Origin: Rebecca billardiae RCC1528 | Lineage: Eukaryota > Haptophyta | Assembly: GCA_965240325.2 (NCBI GenBank) | Contig: OZ251236.1 | Span: 1,116,001-1,180,000, forward strand | DNA: 64,000 bases | Reading direction: 5' to 3' | Part shown: positions 10,777 to 22,439 of the stretch, piece after piece | Layout of the letters: each line of letters starts with the position of its first letter | How positions within the stretch are numbered: position 1 is the first letter of the stretch | Position numbers and translations under genes: made by a program | The notes under the pieces: model-generated | Told to the model about the DNA's origin: nothing | The model's database searches: none | The model's input: the letters and a program-made list of their open reading frames with translations, nothing else

Positions 10777-13700
10777 CGAGCAGCAGCGCGGCGGACGAGC
10801 ACTCTCTCGGCGCGGCGGGCACGGCGGGCGGCGCGCAACGCGCGCTGGCCGCCGCCGAGTCGCGCGCCGCGCTGCAAACGGTCGCCCGGACCGAGTCTCG
10901 TCTGGAGGAGCAGATCCGGACTCTGGAGGCGCAGCTGCTCGAGGCGGTGCGCGGCAGGGACGCGGCGGCGAGGCGCGCGGAGGACGCCGAGGCGCGCGCG
11001 AGCCTCGCCGAGGCCGCGCGCGAGGCGGCGAGCGAGCAGGCGCGCGCCGTGGCGCAGGAACTTTCGGATGAGCGCGCGCGCGGCGCGGGCGCGCTGCACG
11101 CATCGGCTGCGCCGTCGGAGTACGCCGCCGCGGCGTCGGCTGCGTCGGTGGCCGAGGTGGCGCGCTTGCGCGCGCAGGTGGCGGAGCTCGAGGCGCGCGC
11201 CACGCGCGCGGAGGCGGAGGCCGCAGCAGCGCGCGCCGCGCCGCCGCCTGGGAGCCCGCACTCGCGGCTGCCGAGCCCTTGGGGCGGCGTCCGTGGGCAC
11301 GGCAGCGGCCTCCGCCGCGGCAGCAGCGCCCTGAGCGAGCTTGGCGGCGGCGGCGGCGGCAGCCGGCTCCACTCGCCCTCCGCCGCGCGCGCGGACGCGA
11401 GCGCCGCATCCGCGCGCGCCGAGCTCGCGGAGGCGTCCGCGCGCGAGGCAGAGGCTGCGCTGGCGGGCGCGCGGGCGCACGCGGCGGTGGAGGCGGCGCG
11501 GCTGCGCGCCGGCCTGGACGCGGCCACCGCCGCGCTGACGGCGGCGAACGCGAGGTCCGCGCGCGCCGCGGTGGGCGAGCGTGCGCTCGGCTCCGAGCTC
11601 GCCGCGACCGAGGCGGCCGCCGCCGACGGCGCGCGCACCGCCGCCGAGCTGCGCGCGCTTCTGAGCGCGTCCGCCGCCGAGTTGCGACACTCGCGCGACG
11701 CGGCTCGGCACGTGCTCGACGCGCTCGGCGCCGCCGAGTCGGCGGCGCGCGCGCGCGAGGCCGCGCTGGGAGTCGCGCTGTCGGAGGCGGACGCGGACGG
11801 CCTCGGCGCCTTCGCCGAGCTCTCCGCCGAGGCGACGGAGCTGCTCGAGGTCGCGCGGTCCGCGGTGGAAGAGGCCCGCTCGGACGCCGAGGCGTGGCGG
11901 GAGGCGGAGGCGCGCGCCACCGCCGACGCCGCCGCCGAGCTGGGCGTGGCGCACATCGAGGCGGCGGCGGCCGCGTCCCGGCTGGAGCGCCGCGCGCGCG
12001 ACGCGGAGGCGCGCGCCGCCGCGCTCGGCCTCCGCCTCGCCGCGACCGACGAGGAGGCCGCAGCGCTGCGCCGGGAGTCGGGCGCGCGCGCGGACGAGCT
12101 CAAGGAGCTGCGTGTGGCTCTCGGCGTGGGCGAGGAGGCGGCGGAGGCGGAGGCGGAGGAGGAGGCGGAGGCGGGGAGTGGCGGCGGTGCGCAGGGCGGG
12201 TGGGCGCAGCTGCGCTCGCACTCGCCGCCGCCGTTCGCACACGCCGCCGCGTTCGCGGCGAGCACGCCGGCGTCGGCGCGCGAGGCGGGGCGGCGCGAGC
12301 CGCCGGCGCCGAATGCGCACACGCCCGCGCACGCGCACACGCACGCGCACGCGCACGCTTGCCGCCCAGCTGCTGCGCTGGCGCACAGCGCGCCGCCGCC
12401 GCCGCGCGTGCACGCGGCTCCGGGCGTGCCGCCACTGACGGCGCCGCGTGAGCCGGGCGTACGCGAGGCCTCGCCGCCGCACCACCTCGCCGCGAGCGCG
12501 GCGGCCTCGCCGCCGCCGCGCGCCTCGCGTGCGGACGTGGCGTGTGCGCGCACGCCCGACGTCAAGGACCAGGGCGCGGCGGGCGCGGCGGGCGGGCGCG
12601 AGGGCGGCGGCGGCGGCGCGGCCTCCATCCGCGTGGCCGCGCAGCTGGCGCGCGGCGGCATGGCGTCGCTGCATGCCTCGCTCGGCGCGCTCGGCGCGGA
12701 CGTGCTCGAGGCGGTGCAGGGGCTGGCGGCGGACGCGGCGGCTGCGAGCGCGCGCGCGGACGCGCTCGGCGCCGAGCTCGAAGCGACGACGGCGGCGGCG
12801 CGAGAGGCTGAGTCGGCGCGAGAGGGCGCGCGGGAGGCGGCGGAGAGCGCGCACGCGGCGCAGGTCGCTGAGGTGACGGCGGCGACGGCCGCGCTGTCGA
12901 GCACCGTGCATCGGCTGAGCACCATCGTCGTCGCCGCGTGCGGCGTCAGCGGAGCGAGCGGCATGACGCCGGGCGCGCACGCGCCGGGCGCGCACGCGCC
13001 GGGCGCGCACGCGCCGGGCGCGCACGCGCCGGGCGCGCACGCGCCGGGCGCGGCCGCGGCCGGCGCGATGGGGCGGGCGGGCGCGGCGGGCGCGCGCGCG
13101 CAGCTCCCGGGGACGGCGGCGGCGGCGGGCGCGCACGCGGCCGCGCCATGGCAGTACGGCGGGGGCTGGGGCGGCGGGGCGGGCGGGCTCGCCGGCGGCG
13201 GCGGCGGCGTCGTCACGCCGGCCGTGCCGCGGAGCCCGGCGGTGCCGTGCGGCGGCGCGGCCGTGGGCGGCTGGGGCCAGTCCGGTACCGGCTGGTCCGG
13301 TGGCGGGTCGGCGGCGCAGCAGCCGGCAGGCGTTTCGGCATGCTGCGCGTCCGATGGTGCGGCGGGTGTCAGCTGGGCCCGCCACGCCGGCGCTCGCGCC
13401 GCGGCCGCGCCTGGCGGCGGCGTGCCCGGCGCCTGCGGCTGTGGCAGCGCTCAGCACGCGCCGAGCGCGCTCGAGCGCGCGCCCACGCTCGCCTGCGTCG
13501 AGTTGCCCACGCAGGCGAGCTGGTGGGCGGCGGACGTCGCGGGCGCGTCCGGCGCATCGGCCGAGGCGGCGGCCGCGGCGGCAGCCCACGCCGCCGCCGC
13601 GGCCGCGGCCGCGCTCGGCTCGGGCGACCGCGCGGCGCTGCCGGCGCTCCTCGCGGCTACAGACGCGCAGGCGGACGCGGCGGCCATGCTGATCGGGGGC

Positions 13701-15335
13701 GGGCTGGCGCGCGCGGCTGCGTCGGGGTACGAGGCCGGCTTGGGGCTGGCAGCCGCCGTGCTCTCGCCTGAGCTGCGCGCCGCCGACGAGCGCGTCGCGG
13801 CGCACGCGCGCACGCGCGCGGCGCTCGAGCTGCCGGCGGCGGGCGCGGCGGTGGAGGCGTGCCTCCGCGCCGAGCTGCTGGACGCGGAGGCGGCGGTGGG
13901 TCGGGAGCGCGCGCTGCGGCGGGAGCTGGTCGAGGCGCACGCCGCGCTCGCCGCGTCTGAGTCGAGCAGCGCTGAGCTGCGCGCGCGCGCGCGCGACGCC
14001 GTCGACACGGCGGGCAGCAGGGCCGGCGCTTCGCCTGCGGGCGGCAGGCTGCTGGGTGGAGGCCGACCCGAGGTGCGCGCGCGCGCGCCGAGCGAGTAGG
14101 CTGTGCGCCGCGCCGCGCCGCGCCGACGCGCCGTGCCGTGCGCCGCCCCCGGGGCGACGGCGAGCTCTGGGCGGCGCGCGGCGCGTGTGCGCGACCCTCG
14201 TGGCGCGCGCGCGGCGCGGGGCCCCGCTCGCGTGCGCGCGCTGGGCTCACACCCGCGCGCCGCGCGCCGCTGCGGCCCTCGCGCGCGCGGCGCGCAGGGC
14301 GGCGCGCGCGGCGCCGCGGCCGCCGAGCGCGTGGACGGCGCCTACGCCGAGTTGGGTGCGCAGGGCGCTGTCGAGCTGCGCGTGCTCAGAGGTGCGTGCG
14401 CTTGGCCCCGCGGCCTCGTCGCGCTCCCGCACGCACCCCGCGCGCTCCCCCCGCGCGCACCCCCTCAGCACGCGGCCGCCGCCGCCTCGGTCGCCGCGCC
14501 GCACGCGCCGCGCCGCGCGCGCGCAGCCGAGCTCCGCGTGGCGGACAGCGCCCTCCTCGCCACCGAGCTCGCGGCCGCCAGGCTGGAGCGCGAGCGCGAG
14601 CACATGGCGCACAGGCTGGGCGCGCGCGCGCGCGAGGCGGAGCAGTCGAGGCGCGCCTCCGTCGGCGTGCACGCGGAGGCGGAGGCGGCGGTGGGCGAGC
14701 GCGACGCGCTGCGCGCCGCGCTGCGCGAGCTGCAACTCTCTCTCTCGCGCGCCGACCTGAGCCAGGAGCGCACCGCGCTCGGCGCCGCGTCGGAGCGGCT
14801 GCTGTGGGGCGGCGAGGTGGGCGAGCTGGCCGCGCTGGTGAGCAGCCTGGAGCCCGCCGCACCGCCGTCGCCCGTGCCGTCGGCCGCGCGCTGGCGGGCG
14901 GACGCGCTGGGCGCACGGCTGGGCGGCGGCGCGCTGCCTCGCCGCGCGCTCGGTGGCGGCGGTGGCGCGGCGGGCGGAGGGCTCGCCGCGCGCGGCGGCG
15001 CGCCCTCGCGCCCACGCGCCTCGGCGGCGGCGGCGGTGGCGGCGGACGGCACGCGGCGCTGGGGCATCGGGCCGGCAAGTGGCGCGCGACACGCGCCGAC
15101 CCCGCAGCCGTCGCCACCCGCTGCCGGCTGGAGCGCGCTCGGCGCCAGCGCGGACACAGCGCGCGGCGGCTCTCTGCCCGCCCCGCCCCTCGCGGGTCCG
15201 ACCGCCGCGCGCTCGTGGGACTCGGCCGAGGCCGGGCCGCTTGCGGCGCGCACGACGCCGTCCGCGGCGGCGTGGACGCCGTACCGCGGCGCTGCGTGGG
15301 CGCTGACAGCAGGTGCGGGCGGCAGTGGCGACTAG
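9693..15335 (+). CDS. Large Ala-rich coiled-coil protein
   Basis: Three exons: 9693-14072, 14298-14391 and 14527-15335; introns are 225 and 135 nt (donors GTGCGC and GTGCGT). Phases agree (0, then 1), and the second junction reads VLR-AELRVADSALL. The product is 1,760 residues. The N-terminus (HLEDFLRGENLRPEDVNAAL) is a short ordered helical motif. A Ser/His/Cys-rich disordered stretch follows to about residue 390, then long Ala/Glu/Arg heptad segments at about 390-520, 570-820 and 985-1080, separated by Pro/Gly-rich linkers, and a final coiled coil spanning exons 1-3. The C-terminus is disordered. No motor, kinase or other catalytic motif was seen. This build is typical of centrosomal, ciliary or scaffold proteins, but it is unassignable by family. 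Divergent from the RRM gene. Confidence 0.7.
12969..13048 (+). repeat. 15-bp in-frame tandem repeat (PGAHA x5)
   Basis: Five near-perfect copies of a 15-bp unit, CCGGGCGCGCACGCG, inside the coiled-coil gene, encoding a Pro-Gly-Ala-His-Ala repeat linker. The unit length keeps the frame, so copy number could vary without breaking the protein. Confidence 0.85.
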
Positions 15336-15874
15336 CACTAGCAGGCCGTCGTCAGGCCGCGGTTGCCTGTCGCCGCGCTGCCACTCGCCCACTCGGCCAG
15401 CACTGACATATCGCATTCGCTGTCTTAAAGCGCAGTAGACAGTAGTCACTACGGTCAGTCTTAGTGTCCGAACTGTCACTTACAGTCTAAGTCTTATTAT
15501 TGTCGTCTATAACACTGCTAAATTAATAATAAAGTGTTATATTCGGCTGAGCTGAGACACTACTACCACATCGCACATTATGGCCCGCGGTGCAGGGCGG
15601 AGCGCGCAGCGTGGAGCCCGCACCAGCGGGCCCGAACCACGTTTCAAAAAGATCTTTGATCAAAGAAAAAAGGGACGGGGACGATTTTCAGGGCTGGAGG
15701 AGACCGAGTTTCGAATTTTGAGACTCCCTTACAGGTGCATCCTCGTCGAAAAAGGGCGCGTCCGACTCCGTCCACAGTGGAGTGGTGTCAAGACACTAGG
15801 TGTCTCGGTCAGTGGTTTGAGGTTGGGTGAGGGTGGTGGTTGGTTGGGGGCTGGCCAGGGTAGGGCTGGAGGCT

Positions 15875-15927
15875 TCGGCCGCCAGCCTGATCACCCGGAG
15901 CCCGTTATAAAGGGGAATTTAAAAAAG
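15875..15927 (-). repeat. 53-bp dispersed repeat, copy 1
   Basis: The reverse complement of this stretch closely matches 61,958-62,010. It contains CCCGTTATAAAGGGGAATTT, which includes a TATA-like core. At the other locus it is a clean insertion (see that entry). Confidence 0.7.
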
Positions 15928-16786
15928 CCGTCTTGAATAGTGAACAGAGGAATCAACGAAACCCACGCCCAAGTGTGCGAGGGTGAGTAATTACGGGTGG
16001 ACTCAGTCGTTCATGTGTGACCATAGTAAATAAATATGGGCCTCGCCGCCGCAAGAACGACTCTCACCAACTCCAATACTGCGAGACATTGAAAAAATAC
16101 CCGCAGCTATTCGTCGCCAGCCCATTTCATAGTCACTGATCGACGCACCGAGCTGGCGAGCCTCAAAACTCGCCGTCTTGCCAGCGCCGCGCGACTCTCG
16201 CCTCCAAGCAAGGGCGGGCGATGGGCAGGTGCGCGCGGCCAGTGGCGCCTGGAGCGCGCGTCTGCGGCGGGTCCCGACGGCCGTCGACATCGTGTTCGTG
16301 CCCCGCTCACTAGTCACTCCGCGCGTCCCTGCCGCCCTGTCGATGCCTGCGCGGCCGGGGCCGCGCGTCAGCGCAGCCGCCGCCCTTTGTTCGGGCTCTC
16401 GCAAGCTCGGGGGCAGCGGCGCCTGACTGATGCCGGACTGATCGATCTCTGAGTCTCCGACTTCACCACACGCCCCCCTTGTCATGCCTCTCCGCCAGGG
16501 TCTCCCAGAACTCTTCTTCAGAGCAGGCGCGCCAACCCGAATCCATCGATCTGTTCTGCCGGCACTCTCGGCCCGCGCCGGCAAGTCTGTCTGCAGCGCT
16601 GGACGGGCGGACCTAGGAGGACGAGCTGCGGCGCGGACGACGGTGGTGCGCGACGTCCCCAGAGCTGGCCGTGCCTCTGCGACGCGTGCCGAGCCTGACC
16701 GAGGTGTGTCACCCCGTGACCCCGTGCAGTGCACGCGCGGCGCGCGAAATAACGATCACCGGTGCCCTCGCACCTCGGCACACACA

Positions 16787-17103
16787 GTGCTCCCTCTGGC
16801 TGTCTGCTCCGCGTGGCCTGGCGTGCACGTAGATAGAGTTGCGCTCATGCGTCGATCACGCCTCGCGCCCGCCTGTCGGCCGTCGCGCAGGCGCTGGTCG
16901 AACCCTACTCGGACCAGTGCAAATCATCTACTCCTGCGGCGCTGCCCGGCGGCGCGCGGTGACGACAGACAGCGCGGTCAGCAGCAGCGGCCCGAACGAA
17001 TCCGCGGCCCCGCACCGTGTTCCCTGGCTGTCAGCTCCACGTGGCCTGGCGTGCACGTGGAGTCGCGCTCATGCGTCGATCACGCCTCGTCGCATCCGCC
17101 TGT
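16787..17103 (+). repeat. Pair of diverged ~90-bp direct repeats
   Basis: 16,787-16,877 and 17,017-17,103 share GTGGCCTGGCGTGCACGT and, after a short divergent stretch, GCGCTCATGCGTCGATCACG. Their spacing is 230 bp. Nothing in them looks coding. Confidence 0.7.
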
Positions 17104-19274
17104 ACACAATCCGGGCGCCGGCGCCGGCTGCTGCGATGGGCCCGCGCCCGGGCGCCGGCACCGGGGCGCAGCGGCGCGCCGCTGGAGTCTAGTTGTACGG
17201 GCATGCGACTGGTCTGTCAATAGACGACTGCGACGGAGGGTGCACCGCCACCGCGGGCCCCGAACTACGTTCGTTCTACGGAAAAGGACCGCGGAACGCG
17301 GTCATAAATACTATTTTAATAGAGCGCCAGAGATCGAAAGACTAGCGGAGAGAGTGCGAGACGGCGAGTGAGAGCGAGAGCCGACGAGACGGTGATATCG
17401 CCGCATCAGAGAGACGGAGATCGAGACTCACGTACTCACTGTAGTCTGTAGAGGGGTCAGAGCCCCACTGTGGGACTGGGGTGTGTGGCCCAAAATCCAA
17501 CTTTCTGTCGTCTTGAGATCTGCTGAGGCTCTCAATCAAATTCTTCGGCAGTAGGATGTCAAGATTCGCCTGAAATGACCTGGCGGGGTCACGCTGATAC
17601 GTTTTGCGAAAAAATGTCACATACTGGAGATATACGACCTCAATCTCGACGCGATCTCGGAAACATTAGTAGGGGAGATACACGATCTCCAAGGTGATCT
17701 CGCTATTTGTACCAGAATCGCACCGGCTAGATCACATTTTGGCAGTCTCAGACGGTCTGAAATTGGCACAGGCGGGTTCTACACCCTGGAATTAAGCATA
17801 AATAACGAACTTAAACGGACTCAAACAGTTATAAATAGAGGATATATTTCATATTTCGAGATTTCGGGAGATTGTGTCACTCGGGAGTGCAACGGTCGGA
17901 GCTCTGACCCCGAGAGAGAGTCTCAGGAGAGCGAGATTAGAGAACGAGTTAGAGCAGACGAGTAGAGTCGTGAGCCGGTCACAGGCAGAGTCTTAATAAT
18001 CAGTCTCATTTCTTCGCGGATCGGACGGAGTGACGGAGTTAGACCGACTTAGCTGACAGCTCGGCACCTCGGGAGTCGGGGCCCCGGCTGACCGGCGGGC
18101 CCCGGGCCCGGGCCCGGGGGCCGCCTGAAGTCGGGAGAGTGTGACGAGTCACGAGACGGTTCAGGAGCCGTGGCCAGCAGCCCAGCTTAAGTGAGCTTAG
18201 GTAATAGCTGCCTTAGCAATCATTGTTCGATGATTTAATAACTACGACACAAGCTGACAATACACTCATACAGTCCAGCTGATCAAACATAATTTTAGAA
18301 ACAGCAATCCGCTCCACTGTGTCGCGGTCCACGCCGCCCGTGGCCGCGTCGACGGCGCCTACTGTCGACTCATCTCGAACAGCCGGAGCGCGGCTTCCGC
18401 CGGGCAGATGAGTATGCGGCGCTGTGCGTGCGGTTCGACGGCGTGACTCGAGCCATTCTCGGCCTGCGCTCGGGCCGAAAAAGGCGCGGCACTAACTCGC
18501 CGTCATCTCGGTGAATAATTGCCGGGCAGAGGCCGTGGTATCGGCGACAAGGGCATACATGACTGGCCCGCCACAACACTACCGCCGCCAACCACACGAG
18601 CGCGCGCGCGCGTCAACGTCAACGTGCCGGACTTTCTTGTGGCCCCGCCGCCTGCCCAGTGCCCGGCCTCGGCCGGCCCGCAAGGCCTGCTCTGAGTCTG
18701 GCAATCCGCTCTGCGCAAAACTCCGATCCGCCATCATCGTTCGCCATCATCAGAAGCTGTTTATCTCGCCTGCCTGAGCTGTGTCACTTGTGTGCGTCTC
18801 TTATTATTCTTAGTAAACTGATGAAGGATGGCGCGGCAACCTGCCACCGTGAGCCTTACGCACGTTAAAACAAATAAACTGTACTACAATATATATATTA
18901 ACGACGTGGTATGCAACGGGCAGGCGTCAGAGTCAGCAAGCTGTAGCAGCAGATCGAGCAGCAGAGACAAACACCAGGATCAGCGCTCCTCGCCGTCGTC
19001 CCCCCCCTCATAGTCGCCCATCACTCCATCGCCGAGCGGAAGCTCGACGCACCGTCTGGCGTCGACGCGCACGCGCCACCGCGGTGGTCGCGGTGCCACG
19101 CGTCGTCAGCCGTCGTCTCGAAGTAGTCGTCGTATGCAGCGCCCCCGCGGGCGCGTGCCCCCGGGCGCACGTGCGCCATGCGCGCGCGGGCGATGAGCAT
19201 CTTGGCCTGGCCACGCAGGCAGCGAAGTACGTAACGGCCGGTGGACACTTGGTGGACACTGGACCCGTCGCCCG

Positions 19275-19872
19275 TACAGGTGGATACGGGTGATCTGGAC
19301 AGTGGCCGACCCAACTCACGCGGAGGCCTCCCTGGGAGCATTGGGGTCGAAGGGGCGCCAGGGACGGACTTCAGGGGGTCCCTGGAGTTCCGCCGCAGCG
19401 CGCTTTCTGCGCTGCGGGCCCGTCTCCGCGCGTGGCGGCCGCAATGGCACTGTCCAATTAGCCCCTGGCACTGGCTGAGGCATGGGAATCGAGCTCAGAG
19501 ACGCGCGCGCGGAGGAAAAGCGTGTGCAGCGGCTCGGACGGTTGCTCTGGGACCTACCCACGCCAGCGCAACCGCGCCTTGCCTCGGAGTCCGCCCTTCC
19601 TGAGTCCGCGCACGCGCCTTGCGGCTTGAAACGCTGGCGTTCGCCCTTGTGCGCGGGACTCACGAAACAAGGCGAAGGCGGCGAGAAGCGCGACCTGGCG
19701 CGTGCGCAGACGACGTCTCACGACCAGGTGAGTTCAGCGAACATCGTGCGCCGTCGTGGCGACCCGCCAGTGGGCGCTCGTGCTCGTTCGCCCACGAGCC
19801 CTCGCCACGAGGCCCGCCGCCCGCTGAGTGTCCAGATAGCCCCTGTGTCCAGTTAGCCCGTATCCACCTGTA
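19275..19872. mobile_element. Short candidate element with terminal inverted repeats
   Basis: The left end TACAGGTGGATACGGG (19,275-19,290) is matched in inverted orientation by 19,857-19,872; similarity continues about 12 bp further inwards with a few mismatches. The motif TGTCCA-N2-TAGCCC occurs twice at the right end and once near 19,450. Length is 598 bp with no transposase frame. No target duplication is evident, so this is either a MITE-like element or an old remnant. Confidence 0.45.
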
Positions 19873-20430
19873 GACCGCTTTAACCAAGGGGGGTAATTAG
19901 CACAGCTGTAGTGGGCGTTAGCCCATTGACTGGACCCCAATGAATAACAATCTTTCGCGTACTAGTACGGGAGATGATTCTGGTCGCCTGGGTAGAGTAC
20001 TACGCCCGTTCAAAGTTAGGTCGTAGCTGTAACAAAGGCATGCCAGCATCAAACCAGCATAGCGTATTGAGACCTCGCGGAGCGCTGTAATCACAAGACG
20101 TCTCCGAGAGTTCGCCGAGATACTGATCTTCCCTCATCTGAGCACGGGGTTTAAACAAATCTGAACAGCCAGATCCGTCCGCCTGGGGAGATATGTGCCT
20201 GGCGCCCTTTGCGGGTAGGTTTATATTCATTTGCGGGTAGCATCATCTCACGTTGTGGGTAGCGGTAGTCCTGCGACCTATGGGGTAATAGTGTTGAGAT
20301 TCTTCGGGAGAGGAGGCTGACGAAAATTAATCGCACCCGGGTGGACCCCGTGTGAGGTGATTGCTAGTGACTCATTTAGATCTTGGCTGCTCGCATTCTC
20401 AGCACCAGCGCGAACGGTCCGCGAGGCAGG

Positions 20431-21645
20431 ATGAACGGGCAAACAAGTGCGCACACACACCACCGCCCACGCCAGATGGACCTCCACCCACACTTAATCG
20501 AACATGAGCACCGGCGCGCTCAGGACGTCATCGCCGCTGGGGCGAGTGACAGCGCACGCATCGACGCCCTCATCTTCCTCGGCCTCGACCCACTGTCGAT
20601 CATGCCCTCCTCGACCGCGCTGCCGATGGCACTTGCTGCGCTCGCGCGAAGCGCAACCGTCACCACAACGGATGCGCCCGCCGCCCAGCCTACGGTGATC
20701 CACCCCCAGTTGGCGGCGTGCGCCGGAGCTCCAGTGCTCGCGCTCCACGTGCCGCAGGGCGAGGCCAAGCATGGCGGGCCGCACTGGCGCGGGCCCGAGC
20801 CGCGCTGGCGCGCGACGGCGCGGCGTGCCTCCGTGCCGGGCCTCGTCGTCGTCACGCCCACGTCGGCTACCATCTCGCCCGCGCTCAGCGACATCCGGGC
20901 GCCGATGCCACCTGTCGTTACAAGCGCCTCGCCCCGCGTGCACGATCCGGACCTGAGCGCCGCGGTCACCGAAGAGGCCGAGACGCTCGAGTTCCACTCG
21001 GACACTCAGTGGGACGAGCCGACGCCGTGCAACGTGTGCAACCGCCGCTTCGGGTGCAAGTACCAGGCGAAGAAGCACTTCATGCGCTGCCACTACATGG
21101 GGCCAAAGCGCTACCTGTGCACGCACTGCGGCGTCAAGGCGTACGCCATCAAGGAGGACTTGACGACGCACGCGAAAGGATGCGGCCGGACCTTCCAGTG
21201 CTCGTGCGGCCAGAACCTGCGCACGCGGGCAACGCTGATGCGCCACTGCAAGCGCACAGGGCACGCTCCGGCGCAGCTCGAGGGTGTCGCGAGCGAGGAG
21301 CGGGTCCAGTCCGAGCCCACCCCCCAGCCGGACTCCACCCCCACGAGTAGCACGCCGGCGAACACGACGGCCGGCGTCGACGGCCTCGTTTGGCATCCGC
21401 ATCAGCCGACGCTGCCTGCGCCTCGCTCAGCAGCGCTCTCCACAAGCGCGGCATGTGACGAGAGTGCGAGCACAGTGCGCCGTGGGCCGTCGGAGTCGGG
21501 CGAGCCCATCCCCATCGTCGACAGGCTGCCGATGAGCGAGTTCGCGCCCTTGCTCAGCATCGCAGATTCCAACCACAGCATGAACGTCGGCTTGTTGGCG
21601 GATTTTCTGTTTGGCAGCACCGCACTCGATGATTTCATGGCATGA
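20431..21645 (+). CDS. C2H2-type zinc-finger protein (three fingers)
   Basis: 404 residues in one exon, starting at the ATG at 20,431 (MNGQTSAHTHH); the open frame extends to 20,383 only through TTG. Residues about 200-280 hold three consecutive fingers: C-X2-C-X12-H-X4-H (CNVCNRRFGC...), a C2HC-like finger (YLCTHCGVKAY...) and a short-spaced C-X-C-X12-H-X5-H finger (FQCSCGQNL...). The order and the C-X-C third finger resemble the zinc-finger block of ASCIZ/ATMIN and plant IDD-type regulators. Flanking regions are Ser/Thr/Pro-rich and disordered; the C-terminus (LLADFLFGSTALDDFMA) is a short acidic-hydrophobic segment that could be an activation motif. Predicted nuclear DNA-binding regulator. 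Confidence 0.75.
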   Translation: MNGQTSAHTHHRPRQMDLHPHLIEHEHRRAQDVIAAGASDSARIDALIFLGLDPLSIMPSSTALPMALAALARSATVTTTDAPAAQPTVIHPQLAACAGAPVLALHVPQGEAKHGGPHWRGPEPRWRATARRASVPGLVVVTPTSATISPALSDIRAPMPPVVTSASPRVHDPDLSAAVTEEAETLEFHSDTQWDEPTPCNVCNRRFGCKYQAKKHFMRCHYMGPKRYLCTHCGVKAYAIKEDLTTHAKGCGRTFQCSCGQNLRTRATLMRHCKRTGHAPAQLEGVASEERVQSEPTPQPDSTPTSSTPANTTAGVDGLVWHPHQPTLPAPRSAALSTSAACDESASTVRRGPSESGEPIPIVDRLPMSEFAPLLSIADSNHSMNVGLLADFLFGSTALDDFMA

Positions 21646-21819
21646 GACGACATGAGTCCCTTTGAACAAACACTACGTGCGCCCTCGTGCTCCGAAGGCG
21701 TTGCCGTAGGCGTCTGCGCCAGCAGTGTCTCGGATGCCCCCGCGCCGGCTGCAGCACGTGGAGCCGCGGCTGTCTGAGGCCCGCAGCGTGCGCGCGGCTA
21801 ATGCCACTAGTAATGTCTG

Positions 21820-21875
<56 letters not shown>

Positions 21876-22439
21876 GTCTAATCAGATGCGGGCCTCGTCA
21901 CCCGCCTCAGCAGGCAGCGAATCCGTTATTCGGGGTCCGACTATTCCTGACTTAGCTAGGCTACGAACGGTTCGTAGTTATGTACTGATTCAGCTAGCAA
22001 TCTCGGCATGTAGTACGCGACGTAGTCATCACATCATCACTCATCAGCGCCGCCGGCACGGGGCGGGCGCGGGGCGCCGGGCCGGCGGGCCGCGCGGCGC
22101 CGTGGGAAGTGGGCCAGTGAAGCGTGGGATTTGGGAATAAGCGGATAGATGATATGCATGAGTGTGACGACGACCGTACTGAGTCGGTACTGCGTACAAG
22201 ACCGGATGATGATTGATGATACTAATAATATCACGAGTGCACGATGACGAGCCGAGCGCGCTACCGCGGCGGCTTCCGCCATCATGTCTCGATCATGGTG
22301 AATCGGGTGATATAGAATAATACCCGCATCGTCCATCCGGGCCAGCAGCAGGCCGCTTGATCATTCATCTTGCGGCGCGGCCTTGATGGTAACGCGCCAT
22401 CGGAGCTGCTCGAGCGGAGCTGGGCGGCCGCGTCAGGCT
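21646..22439. other. Convergent intergenic region with (TA)n microsatellite
   Basis: Lies between the stop codons of the zinc-finger gene (+) and the LRR gene (-). An uninterrupted alternating AT tract covers about 21,823-21,868. The rest is mixed sequence with no supported gene. Confidence 0.6.
21823..21868. repeat. (TA)n microsatellite
   Basis: About 46 bp of pure alternating A/T, striking in a GC-rich region. Confidence 0.95.

Larger units (their letters stand above)
15336..20430. other. Gene-poor interval with repeat traces
   Basis: About 5 kb with no frame that shows a domain, plausible codon use and splice continuity together. A candidate poly(A) signal AATAAA lies at 15528-15533, 193 nt after the coiled-coil stop. 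The interval is less GC-rich than its surroundings from about 17,300 to 18,300. It holds a copy of a 53-bp dispersed repeat (15,875), a pair of about 90-bp direct repeats (16,787 and 17,017) and an element with inverted termini (19,275-19,872). A TGTGTGCGTCTCTTATT segment near 18,790 also occurs near 27,366 and 38,569. No tRNA or other structured RNA was identified. Confidence 0.5.

Noticed and set aside
9647-13940. Very long minus-strand frames (over 1,100 codons) opposite the coiled-coil gene
   Set aside because: These are GC-bias shadows; the plus frame has heptad coiled coils and splice continuity into two further exons.
15580-15936. A 118-codon plus-strand frame ending in the 53-bp repeat
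   Set aside because: Its C-terminus is simply the dispersed 53-bp repeat, and the rest shows no homology that I can recognise.
16003-16734. A 243-codon minus-strand frame in the gene-poor interval
   Set aside because: No domain, no splice partners, and composition like random GC-rich DNA.
16900-16930. tRNA B-box-like GGTTCGA on the minus strand
   Set aside because: The bases after it do not fit a TPsiC arm and no acceptor or D-arm partner is present.
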